Notes under the pieces: model-generated
What the model was told of the DNA's origin: nothing
Seen by the model: the letters and a program-made list of their open reading frames with translations, nothing else
Databases searched by the model: none
Assembly (NCBI GenBank): GCA_958349535.1
Contig: CATWDJ010000001.1
Span: forward strand, 124,001 to 188,000
Direction of reading: 5' to 3'
From: Maccoyibacter sp900556645
GTDB taxonomy: Bacteria; Bacillota; Clostridia; Lachnospirales; Lachnospiraceae
Length of the DNA: 64,000 bases
Part shown: in pieces, positions 16,864 to 24,058 of the stretch
Numbering within the stretch: the stretch's first letter is position 1
Layout of the letters: each line of letters starts with the position of its first letter
Program-made: the position numbers and the translations under genes

Positions 16864-17907
16864 ATGAATGTAAAAGATTTTTATTTTGATTTACCACAGG
16901 AGCTGATTGCTCAAGACCCATTGGAAGACCGTTCCGGCTCCAGACTTTTGGTTTTAGATAAAAAGACCGGAGAGATGGAGCATCGGATTTTTAAAGACAT
17001 TCTCTCCTATCTTCGGGAAGGAGATTGTCTGGTATTGAACAATACCAAGGTAATTCCGGCAAGACTGTATGGAGTCAAAGAGGGAACCGAAGCACATATT
17101 GAGATTCTTTTGTTAAAACGGAAAGAGAATGATATTTGGGAAACTTTAGTAAAGCCGGGAAAAAAAGCAAAGCCGGGAACAAGGATAATCTTTGGGGATG
17201 GACTTTTAATTGGCGAGGTTTTAGAGGTTGTGGAGGAAGGAAATCGGTTAATCCAATTTCATTACGAAGGAATTTTCGAGGAAATTTTGGATGAACTGGG
17301 ACAAATGCCTCTGCCGCCTTATATTACCCATCAGTTAAAGGATAAAAACCGCTATCAGACCGTCTATGCAAAATACGACGGTTCTGCGGCAGCACCTACA
17401 GCGGGGCTTCATTTTACACCGGAGCTGTTGGAGGCAATCCGCCAGAAAGGTATCCGTATTGCAGAGGTAACCCTTCATGTGGGATTGGGGACTTTCCGCC
17501 CTGTAAAAGTGGAAAATGTATTGGAGCACCATATGCACTCGGAATTCTATATGATTGATGAAGAGGCAGCCAAGACAATCAATGAAACCAGACAGTCAGG
17601 GGGAAGAATTATCTGTGTAGGAACCACAAGCTGCCGTACCATTGAGTCGGCGGCGAAGGAGGATGGAAGTCTGGAGGCAAAAAGCGGTTGGACTGATATT
17701 TTTATCTATCCGGGCTATCAGTTCAAATTGCTGGATGCACTGATTACCAATTTCCATCTGCCGGAATCCACGCTTTTGATGTTGGTTTCGGCATTGGCAG
17801 GAAGGGAGCATATTCTTGCGGCATATGAGGAAGCGGTAAAAGAACGGTATCGCTTTTTCAGTTTTGGGGATGCCATGTTCATTACGGATTTACAAAAAGA
17901 AAACTAA
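16864..17907 (+). CDS. queA: S-adenosylmethionine:tRNA ribosyltransferase-isomerase QueA
   Basis: Transfers and isomerises the ribosyl group of SAM onto 7-aminomethyl-7-deazaguanine at the tRNA wobble position, giving epoxyqueuosine. The 347 residues begin with the family start VKDFYFDLPQELIAQDP and contain LVLNNTKVIPARLYG, AAPTAGLHFTPEL, HVGLGTFRPV and ITNFHLPESTLLMLVSA. It follows pheT by 14 bp and lacks its own clear promoter, so it may share the T-box transcript. No tgt or queG is in the window. Confidence 0.96.
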   Translation: MNVKDFYFDLPQELIAQDPLEDRSGSRLLVLDKKTGEMEHRIFKDILSYLREGDCLVLNNTKVIPARLYGVKEGTEAHIEILLLKRKENDIWETLVKPGKKAKPGTRIIFGDGLLIGEVLEVVEEGNRLIQFHYEGIFEEILDELGQMPLPPYITHQLKDKNRYQTVYAKYDGSAAAPTAGLHFTPELLEAIRQKGIRIAEVTLHVGLGTFRPVKVENVLEHHMHSEFYMIDEEAAKTINETRQSGGRIICVGTTSCRTIESAAKEDGSLEAKSGWTDIFIYPGYQFKLLDALITNFHLPESTLLMLVSALAGREHILAAYEEAVKERYRFFSFGDAMFITDLQKEN

Positions 17908-17924
17908 GGAGAAGGAGGAAAAAA

Positions 17925-18266
17925 ATGCAGGAAAAACGAAACAGCAAACGACTGGATTTGGATGTATCCATTGAATTGGAGCGTCTGGATGAAGATGGGA
18001 TTACCACTTTAAAATACACCCATGTCAATGTGGTGGATTTATCCAAGTCGGGAATCGGGTTTATTTCAAAGCAGGAATTGGAAATCGGAACCTACTACGA
18101 TACAAAAATTCAGATTTGGACCAAAGAGATTGTGGATGCGGTAGTTGAAATCGTGCGTAGAGAAGAAATTGAGGATGGCTATCGTTATGGTGGAAGATTC
18201 ATAGGAATGGCAGATCCGGATGCGTTGAAGATAGACATTTATCAGATATTAAATGAAAAAATGTAA
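17925..18266 (+). CDS. PilZ-domain protein
   Basis: Small single-domain PilZ protein of 113 residues, a candidate cyclic-di-GMP receptor. The N-terminal basic motif KRNSKRLDLD resembles the RxxxR arginine switch, although it reads KxxxKR here. The second motif is DLSKSGIGF (about residues 43-51), matching D/NxSxxG. The rest is a short beta barrel ending in an amphipathic helix. AAGGAGGAAAAAA precedes ATG 17925. A Tad-like pilus locus lies 0.8 kb downstream, which would suit a c-di-GMP sensor, but the two are separated by a large palindrome and a new promoter. Binding competence is inferred. Confidence 0.8.
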   Translation: MQEKRNSKRLDLDVSIELERLDEDGITTLKYTHVNVVDLSKSGIGFISKQELEIGTYYDTKIQIWTKEIVDAVVEIVRREEIEDGYRYGGRFIGMADPDALKIDIYQILNEKM

Positions 18267-18296
18267 TTACAAACATATGAACAAAAATGAGGATGT

Positions 18297-18866
18297 CACA
18301 AAAGAAGGTTATTTTGAATGTGCATAATTTTTATTATGAGAACTTTTGTTGCATTATAGTTTCGGTAAAAACAATGATAAAATCCTTTCGAACAAAATTC
18401 GAGAATTTTAGAATCTGTGGCTGAAAAAATGTTTTCTGTCTCTTTCACCGACTGAACTGCCCGAGAAGGATGTCCGACTGGAGAAAGACAAGAACGTGAA
18501 CTTTCTAGTATCATGAAATAGACGTCCTCACAGACATGATAAAACCGCAGCATCAGAAACTCGAACCGTTCTATTATGAAACCACGATAGAACGATTCTC
18601 AAACAGTCTGATGCTGCGGTTATGTTTTGTTCGGACGTCTATGTAAATGATACACGAAAGTCCCCTAAAATGTCTTCATCCAGCGGACATCCTTTACGGG
18701 CTGTACAGGCGTTGAAAAGACATAAATCATTACATCTTTCAGCCGCAGATTCGTAAAAATTCCGAATGATGTGAGATGATTTACAGCATTGTTTTTACCG
18801 GAACTGTGATACAATACAAGTTCTCATAATAAAAATTATATACATATAAAATAACTTTTTTTCTAC
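18297..18866. repeat. Giant imperfect palindrome (about 570 bp)
   Basis: The whole 18267-18876 gap is one inverted repeat. The left arm (about 18297-18581) and the reverse complement of the right arm (about 18583-18866) match throughout. Shared blocks include GGTAAAAACAATG (18365-18377 and 18787-18799), GAATCTG plus GGCTGAAA (18411-18426 and 18736-18752), AAGGATGTCCG (18466-18476 and 18685-18695), TAGACGTCC (18529-18537 and 18633-18641) and ACCGCAGCATCAGA (18543-18556 and 18607-18620). A small hairpin CGTTCTAT / ATAGAACG marks the centre. The arms differ by roughly a quarter of positions. There is no transposase; open frames inside the arms have no ribosome binding sites. Confidence 0.9.
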
Positions 18867-18876
18867 TTTTTGCATA

Positions 18877-18905
18877 TTGACAGAATGTGTTCTTTGATTT
18901 ATAAT
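18877..18905 (+). promoter_or_regulatory. Consensus promoter of the pilus locus
   Basis: TTGACA (18877-18882), exactly 17 bp, TATAAT (18900-18905). It begins about ten bases beyond the palindrome. It implies a 5' leader of about 120 nt with a weak hairpin (AACATTCCAT / ATGGATGTT, 18911-18943). Confidence 0.85.
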
Positions 18906-19030
18906 TCCAAAACATTCCATTCATTATTTTCAAAATGGATGTTCTAATTTTCTTATCAAATTCTATTATTTCAAAAAAATTCACAAAACAAACAATTCAA
19001 ACAATTTCATAAGGTGAAAGGGGACAAAAT

Positions 19031-19201
19031 ATGGAAGAATTTATGAAACAGTACGGTGGAGCAGTGATTACCGTAATAGCCATTATTGCTCTTATTGCAG
19101 TTATTACAGCGGTGATTCACTCTGATGCAACCAGCGGTACATTCCAGAATCTGATTACTGATTTTTATACAAAGGCATCTTCAAACACAGGAGGTCATTG
19201 A
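19031..19201 (+). CDS. FMxxYG-family pilin-like small protein 1
   Basis: A 56-residue protein starting MEEFMKQYGGAVITVIAIIA, with one hydrophobic helix (about 10-30) and a short polar tail. GGTGAAAGGGG precedes ATG 19031. It shares the xxFMxxYGxA start with three other small proteins in this locus (22145, 22279, 22479). The charged leader followed by Gly and a hydrophobic helix resembles Flp-type pilins, but Glu at +5 of the mature chain is missing. Its TGA overlaps the ATG of the ATPase gene (TGATG), so the two are translationally coupled. Likely a pilin or minor subunit; this is inferred from context. Confidence 0.7.
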   Translation: MEEFMKQYGGAVITVIAIIALIAVITAVIHSDATSGTFQNLITDFYTKASSNTGGH

Positions 19202-20310
19202 TGACAGAGGGAGGAAGAAATACATGGATTGAAATATCCCCGGAATTTTTTGGCGTCCTGTGGCAGTTTGTGGATAATGATGACATCACAGACATTGATT
19301 ATAACGGAAAAGAATTGTGGGTTCGGGATTATAACAACAATCGGAGAAAAGTGACAGATATTGAGATTTCTCAGAATTTTATCCGGCAGTTTACCCAGCG
19401 GATAGCCAACAGTGTGTCCAAGGAATTTAACAAACAGCATCCGGTACTGGAGGCGGAAACAAAACGTCTTCGTATTTCCATTGTGCATGAATCCGTTGCG
19501 GTAACAGGGCGAAGCATCTGTATCCGAAAAACATTGCCTGTCACAAGAATTACAGCAAAAAAAGCAGTGGAAAGCGGTTATGTAAGTAAGGAAATGCTGT
19601 CCTTTCTGGTAAATTGTGTAAAAGCTCATATGAATCTGACGATTTGCGGAGAACCGGGAGTGGGAAAAACAGAATGTGCAAAATTTCTCAGTGGTTATAT
19701 ACCGGATAAGGAGCGTGTGATTACTATAGAAGATAATTTGGAATGGCACTATCATCAGATAAAACCCTATGCAGATTGTGTAGAGCTTCAGGTATCGGAA
19801 CTTTTTGGCTATCAGGATGCTATTGTGACCTCCCTTCGACAGAATCCCAAGTGGCTAATGGTGTCAGAGGTACGGGGAGAAGAAGTGGCATCCTATATCC
19901 AACAGCTTACAACGGGAGTAAATGGCATTACCACCCTTCATACGGATGATGTGCGGAAGGTGCCGGAGCGATTGGTCAATATGGCGGCAGACAGGATTGG
20001 AAGAGAGAGGATGGAATCGGATATCTATTCTTTTTTGGATGTGGCTGTGTTGATTCGCATAAAAAGGAATGAAGAGGGAAAGGAAAGACGTTATCTGGAT
20101 CAACTGTGTCTCTTTGAGAATAAAAATCAAAAGTTACAGAGCAGTCTGATTTTTGACAATGGTCAGTTGGTAACAGGAGAACTTTCGGAGGATATCAAGA
20201 ATAAATTTCTGCGGGCAGGAATCCGGGAACCGTTCTTGTGCCGGGAGATAGAGGAGGAACTAGGGTGGAAAAATCAAAGAGGAAGTATAAAAAGACCAGT
20301 TGTTATTTGA
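19201..20310 (+). CDS. CpaF/TadA-like secretion ATPase
   Basis: Hexameric type II/IV secretion ATPase that powers pilus assembly at the inner face of the membrane. Of 369 residues, the first 120 are the N-terminal domain seen in CpaF (DNDDITDIDYNGKELWV). The motor has Walker A GEPGVGKT (150-157), an Asp box (VITIEDNLEW), Walker B WLMVSEVRGEE and the His box GITTLHTDD. AGGAGG at 19189-19194 supports ATG 19201; the TTG three bases earlier is less likely. It overlaps the pilin-like gene by one base and the platform gene by 46 bp, marking one operon. Confidence 0.9.
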   Translation: MTEGGRNTWIEISPEFFGVLWQFVDNDDITDIDYNGKELWVRDYNNNRRKVTDIEISQNFIRQFTQRIANSVSKEFNKQHPVLEAETKRLRISIVHESVAVTGRSICIRKTLPVTRITAKKAVESGYVSKEMLSFLVNCVKAHMNLTICGEPGVGKTECAKFLSGYIPDKERVITIEDNLEWHYHQIKPYADCVELQVSELFGYQDAIVTSLRQNPKWLMVSEVRGEEVASYIQQLTTGVNGITTLHTDDVRKVPERLVNMAADRIGRERMESDIYSFLDVAVLIRIKRNEEGKERRYLDQLCLFENKNQKLQSSLIFDNGQLVTGELSEDIKNKFLRAGIREPFLCREIEEELGWKNQRGSIKRPVVI

Positions 20311-21692
20311 TTTACAGCGTTTTGGGAATTAGTACGGGGATATTGTTTCGATTGAGTTTTCCTTTTTTGGTTTTGATGATGGTAGTTGGATTTTTATTCC
20401 TTCCGAAGCTGATGAGGAATGCAGAGAAAAGTCGGTATCATCAGAAGCGTTTTGAAGATATTAACAGCTATATGGAACAGCTTTTGTATTCTTTCCGTAA
20501 GTCCAAAAGGATTCTGGCATCCTTACAGGATATAAAAATTCAATTTAAAAACAAGCCAATGGAAAAATTAATAGAACAGGCGGAACAACATATTTTAAAT
20601 ACCTATGACAGCGAAGGAGATACGGAGTTTGAAGCATTGTGTATGATTGAGCAAGAATACCCTTGCGTGAAATTAAAGACCATTCACCGTTTTTTATTAA
20701 AGGTGGAAAATCTGGGAGGGAGTTTTGATAAGACCATTGATTTACTCTTAGAAGACCGTTCCCTGTGGGAGCAACGACAGAATCATCTGTATCAGGAAAA
20801 AAAGAGAAAGAGGAATCTGGTAACAGCTTCCATTGTAATGAGCATACTTCTATGTATAGTGTTTGTTCGGATTTTTCCGGCAGATATGGATATTTCAAAG
20901 AATATATTTGCGCAGTCAGCTACGGTAATTATGTGGTTTTTGGATATATTAGTATATGCTAAAGCGGATGAAAAATTATCGGAAGACTGGCTGGATTCAG
21001 GGGAACTGAGTTCCCCTGAAGAAACTGTAAAACGATACAAAAAAGTGACGGAATTTGATAAGAAAAAGGAATTAAAAAAATCCTGCAAATATGCATTTTT
21101 TCTGGCTGTAATTGCAATGATATGCGTTATGCGGCATAAGAAGTGGGCTGCCGGTATTGCTTTCACAGGTATTCCCTTTATGCTGTTTCAGCACAGGTTG
21201 GATTATCGCTTGGCGAAAAAGAAACTCACAGAGGAAATTCAGAGAGAGTTTCCCCGATGGCTGATGGAAATGTCACTTTTACTGCAATCGGACAGTGTAC
21301 AGGTATCTCTCTATAAATCCTTTGAATATGCACCTGAGATTTTAAAACCGGAATTGGAGAAAATGTATATAAAATTACAAAACAATCCCACAGCCATTGA
21401 ACCCTATCTGGAATTTATGGCAGATTTTGAAATCAAAGGAGTGTCCTCTGCTATGAAAATGCTGTATTCCCTTTCCGCCGGAACAGGAGGAAACAGCGAA
21501 AATCAGATTACGGATATTCTAAGAAGAAATCAGGTAATGTTGGATGATGCTCAAAAGGCAGTTGACCGCCAATCAGTGGCATCCATGTATTTTCTTTTTG
21601 GAGCCCCTGTGGTCATTGGCGGAGCGAAGTTGATGTTGGATATGGTGGTGTTTTTCTTTTGTGTATTTCAGGGAATGGGAAGTTATATGTAG
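20265..21692 (+). CDS. Fused TadB-TadC-like pilus platform protein
   Basis: Integral membrane protein of 475 residues, counting from GTG 20265, which has GAGGAGG seven bases upstream; an in-frame GTG at 20238 lacks a site. It has two membrane-plus-cytoplasmic halves. In the first, paired helices near residues 17-55 precede a GspF-like helical domain (FEDINSYMEQLLYSF) and two helices at about 185-230. The second repeats the plan: helices near 265-305, then EIQREFPRWLMEMSLLLQ, and two C-terminal helices (SMYFLFGAPVVIGGAKLM). Tad systems usually split these halves into TadB and TadC. It pairs with the upstream ATPase. Confidence 0.78.
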   Translation: MEKSKRKYKKTSCYLIYSVLGISTGILFRLSFPFLVLMMVVGFLFLPKLMRNAEKSRYHQKRFEDINSYMEQLLYSFRKSKRILASLQDIKIQFKNKPMEKLIEQAEQHILNTYDSEGDTEFEALCMIEQEYPCVKLKTIHRFLLKVENLGGSFDKTIDLLLEDRSLWEQRQNHLYQEKKRKRNLVTASIVMSILLCIVFVRIFPADMDISKNIFAQSATVIMWFLDILVYAKADEKLSEDWLDSGELSSPEETVKRYKKVTEFDKKKELKKSCKYAFFLAVIAMICVMRHKKWAAGIAFTGIPFMLFQHRLDYRLAKKKLTEEIQREFPRWLMEMSLLLQSDSVQVSLYKSFEYAPEILKPELEKMYIKLQNNPTAIEPYLEFMADFEIKGVSSAMKMLYSLSAGTGGNSENQITDILRRNQVMLDDAQKAVDRQSVASMYFLFGAPVVIGGAKLMLDMVVFFFCVFQGMGSYM

Positions 21693-21732
21693 GAAACGAT
21701 ATTTGTAGCATAGAAATACAGTATCTTTTCAT

Positions 21733-21763
21733 AGGAGCAGCCTTTTGAGGTCTGTTCCTTTTT
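21733..21763 (+). terminator. Hairpin terminator inside the pilus locus
   Basis: AGGAGCAG (21733-21740), ten-base loop, CTGTTCCT (21752-21759) with one wobble pair, then TTTTT. It may make the ATPase/platform transcript end early, or lower expression of the genes downstream. Confidence 0.6.
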
Positions 21764-21797
21764 ATTATAGTTTACATAAATAGATGGAGGTAACAGA

Positions 21798-22133
21798 ATG
21801 GAAACAGTAATAAAAGCATTTACCGGAGTATTTTTTTCGTTACTCATTGTGTATCTGGGAGTAGGAATTATTTCCTCCTCCGTGGACGCAAGGAATGCAG
21901 ACTCCTTTATGGCAGACTGCGTATCAAAGATTGAAAACAGTAACTATGCACAGGAGGTAATTGATGCCTGTAAGGAAGATGCAGGGGAACAACAGTATGA
22001 ACTCATCGTAGATACCTGTGTGCCGGAAGGGTCACAAAAAGCTGTATATGGAACCGCAACTTTAAAATACGAGTATACCATTCCAATCATTGGAATGAAT
22101 ACGGAGCACACAATCAATGCAGATTTACGATAA
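21798..22133 (+). CDS. TadE-like membrane-anchored protein
   Basis: A 111-residue protein with an N-terminal hydrophobic helix (about 8-29) followed by SSVDARNADSFMADCV, the kind of helix-plus-polar start seen in TadE-type pseudopilins, and an extracellular beta-rich C-terminus with two or three Cys that could form a disulphide. GGAGGTAACAG precedes ATG 21798. The protein is not recognised by name; the TadE-like label rests on architecture and position between the pilus platform and the small pilin-like genes. Confidence 0.55.
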   Translation: METVIKAFTGVFFSLLIVYLGVGIISSSVDARNADSFMADCVSKIENSNYAQEVIDACKEDAGEQQYELIVDTCVPEGSQKAVYGTATLKYEYTIPIIGMNTEHTINADLR

Positions 22134-22144
22134 GGAGTGAGCGT

Positions 22145-22252
22145 ATGAAAGCATTTATGGAACAGTACGGGATGGCAATTCTCTATCTGGTGATAGGCGT
22201 AGCCTTTTGCGGAATGTTCTGGTATGTCATCGAGCAGTTAAGTTCTTTTTAA
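22145..22252 (+). CDS. FMxxYG-family pilin-like small protein 2
   Basis: Only 35 residues: MKAFMEQYGMAILYLVIGVA followed by the rest of one hydrophobic helix and a four-residue polar end. AGGAG lies upstream, 11 bp after the previous stop. It shares the FMxxYGxAI start with its neighbours. With no head domain it could be a pilus shaft subunit, a cap or a membrane helper. Too short for confident family assignment. Confidence 0.6.
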   Translation: MKAFMEQYGMAILYLVIGVAFCGMFWYVIEQLSSF

Positions 22253-22278
22253 AAAGATAACGCAGAGAGGAGCATTTT

Positions 22279-22419
22279 ATGGATACTTTTATGGAAAATT
22301 ATGGGCACGCAATTATCGGTGTCATTGTGGTTGCCGCCCTTATCGGTATTTTTATGGGAGTTTTAAAAATTCCCTTTGCCGGTATGGTAAAGACCTTTTT
22401 CGGCAGCCTGCTTGGCTGA
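22279..22419 (+). CDS. FMxxYG-family pilin-like small protein 3
   Basis: A 46-residue protein starting MDTFMENYGHAIIGVIVVAA with one hydrophobic helix and a second short apolar amphipathic stretch (IPFAGMVKTFFGSLLG). AGAGAGGAG precedes ATG 22279. Third copy of the FMxxYG start. The apolar tail could interact with the membrane or neighbouring subunits. Function is inferred only from context. Confidence 0.62.
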   Translation: MDTFMENYGHAIIGVIVVAALIGIFMGVLKIPFAGMVKTFFGSLLG

Positions 22420-22478
22420 TGAAATAAAAAATATTGCTTAAAGATATGATAACTTACCTTGCAAGGAGGGATAAAAAG

Positions 22479-22955
22479 ATGGAAGAATTTATGAAAAACT
22501 ACGGTGGAGCGATCCTTGCACTGATTGCTGCCATTGCAGTTTTGGGATTACTCTTTTCGGGGATTGTAACACCAAAAGGGAATACCGGGCTTTACAGTGC
22601 ATTAGGAGAAGGGGCAGAGGAATTATCCCAGCAGAAACAGGTCATGGCATCTGCAGGAAAAATCAAAGAGATAAAATCAAGACCGCTTCCAAATATAAGA
22701 GGAAATGTGATAACCGCAAATACAGAGTATACACTGACAGATGTTTTTGACGTAACCGATGAAGATATCACATTGGAAGTAAAAAGTGTGAAAAACAGTT
22801 CCGGTGAAGATGTAACAGAAACCATATATGATGCAGAAAATGACAGGATGTGTTTTCCTGCTGTCGGAACCTATCGTGTGCGTATAATCACGGATGATGG
22901 AAGCGGCGGCAGTGCAGATGGATGGATGAGTGTAAAAGTGCAGGACACATTGTAA
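22479..22955 (+). CDS. FMxxYG-family protein 4 with extracellular beta domain
   Basis: 158 residues from ATG 22479, which has AAGGAGGG at 22463-22470; a TTG 45 bases upstream stays in frame but lacks a site. It starts MEEFMKNYGGAILALIAAIA, almost the same as protein 1, then a helix to about residue 28, a linker, and a 75-residue beta-sandwich-like domain (about 80-158) ending FPAVGTYRVRIITDDG, which resembles a PKD/Ig-type fold. It looks like the same pilin start attached to a head domain, perhaps a tip or minor pilin. Confidence 0.68.
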   Translation: MEEFMKNYGGAILALIAAIAVLGLLFSGIVTPKGNTGLYSALGEGAEELSQQKQVMASAGKIKEIKSRPLPNIRGNVITANTEYTLTDVFDVTDEDITLEVKSVKNSSGEDVTETIYDAENDRMCFPAVGTYRVRIITDDGSGGSADGWMSVKVQDTL

Positions 22956-22970
22956 AAGGAGGAAGCATTT

Positions 22971-23591
22971 ATGAAACAGGCGATTTTTGGAATCATGTGC
23001 GGCTTTATTGTGATTCTGGCAATAGTGGCAGTCATGACCGTAGAGGGGCGTTCCACAAGGGAAAATGAAGCAGACAATGCCTTATCTGCTGCGGTAGATG
23101 AAGTCATGGAAAATCTTCTGACCAAAAAAGATTATGAGATAGAAAACAATGAGGAATTTGTTGCCGATTTTTGTGAGGCTCTATTGGAACAGATACAGGC
23201 AGGAAGTGATGAGGATTACGATAAGAACCTTTCCGTCAAGGTGGACGTAGCAGGCGTGGACTATGAAAAAGGTTTACTTTCCGTTCATGTAACGGAACAG
23301 TTCACACATCCCAACGGAAACATAGGAACTCTGGAATGTACCAGTACCGCAATCTTAGACCAGCGTGCCGAAAAGGAACGGTATACCGTAACCTACAATC
23401 TGCCGGACAGGCTGTATAAGCAGCTTGAAGTAGAAGAGGGAACAGACTTCTATCTGCCAAAAGCACCTTCGGACACATCCGATGGAGCAAAATTTCAGTA
23501 CTGGATGGATACAGAAACCGGAGAGAAAGCCGTTTTCCCGGAAAAGATAACCGGAAATAAAACGTATACGGCAGTTTTTGAGATGCCTTAA
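22971..23591 (+). CDS. TadE-like protein with C-terminal InlB-type repeat
   Basis: 206 residues. An N-terminal helix (about 3-24) followed by EGRSTRENEADNALSAAVDE fits a TadE/TadG-like pseudopilin. A mixed central domain (about 40-140) follows, then a single beta repeat of the Listeria-Bacteroides/InlB B type (YTVTYNLPDRLYK ending TYTAVFEM, about 140-206). The same repeat type is found in the large protease downstream, which links the two genes. AAAGGAGG precedes ATG 22971. Probable minor surface subunit. Confidence 0.6.
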   Translation: MKQAIFGIMCGFIVILAIVAVMTVEGRSTRENEADNALSAAVDEVMENLLTKKDYEIENNEEFVADFCEALLEQIQAGSDEDYDKNLSVKVDVAGVDYEKGLLSVHVTEQFTHPNGNIGTLECTSTAILDQRAEKERYTVTYNLPDRLYKQLEVEEGTDFYLPKAPSDTSDGAKFQYWMDTETGEKAVFPEKITGNKTYTAVFEMP

Positions 23592-23592
23592 A

Positions 23593-23721
23593 GAAAGGAG
23601 TCTTTTTCCATATCAGGATACGATAGAGAAACTGGCAAATCAGTTCAAGTTAAAAAAAACACTTACGAATAAGCAGATCATTCGTATTATGGAAGAACCA
23701 AAATCCAAGGAGACTACATAA
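23593..23721 (+). pseudogene. Possible remnant coding stretch
   Basis: An open stretch without a start codon ends TAA at 23719-23721 and reads YQDTIEKLANQFKLKKTLTN and on to IRIMEEPKSKETT. An AAAGGAG stands at its left edge but no ATG/GTG/TTG follows at proper distance. It may be the end of a lost gene. Family unknown; weak. Confidence 0.25.
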
Positions 23722-23756
23722 AGTCTTTAGCATATTGTGAAAGAGAGGAAATTATT

Positions 23757-24044
23757 ATGAACGAAAAAGACACTATTAAAATTAGAAACATTTACAACAA
23801 GTACAGATGGAAAGCGGTTTTTCCTTATGTCCTGTTTGTATTATGCTGTTTTTTAGGATTTGCACATTCCATTTTTCAGGTATATAAATTTGTACCATCG
23901 GAGTACATTGTTTTGTCCTTTTGGTTTATTTTCGTACCAATGCTTTTAGGGGTTAAGATTCTGTCTGATACGTGGGATATGATTAAAATTATCAAAGATG
24001 GCAAAACAGAAACGGAACAAAAAGTACCGGAAGAAGAATCATAA
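23757..24044 (+). CDS. Small two-helix membrane protein
   Basis: 95 residues with two hydrophobic helices (about 19-41 and 48-68) and charged ends; no recognised family. AGAGAGGAA precedes ATG 23757. It lies 14 bp before the large protease gene, so they are probably co-transcribed. It could be an accessory factor for export or anchoring of the protease. Confidence 0.6.
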   Translation: MNEKDTIKIRNIYNKYRWKAVFPYVLFVLCCFLGFAHSIFQVYKFVPSEYIVLSFWFIFVPMLLGVKILSDTWDMIKIIKDGKTETEQKVPEEES

Positions 24045-24058
24045 GAAGGAGGTTTCAC

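Noticed and set aside
18296..18553. 85-codon minus-strand frame inside the left palindrome arm
   Set aside because: It lacks a ribosome binding site, is contained in the repeat, and the matching right-arm frame is interrupted by stops. The palindrome explains the sequence.
19195..19755. 186-codon minus-strand frame opposite the CpaF-like gene
   Set aside because: It is the complement of a well-supported ATPase; its composition is that of a shadow frame.
23593..23721. Remnant stretch read as a new small gene
   Set aside because: No acceptable start codon in the open frame; kept only as a low-confidence remnant.
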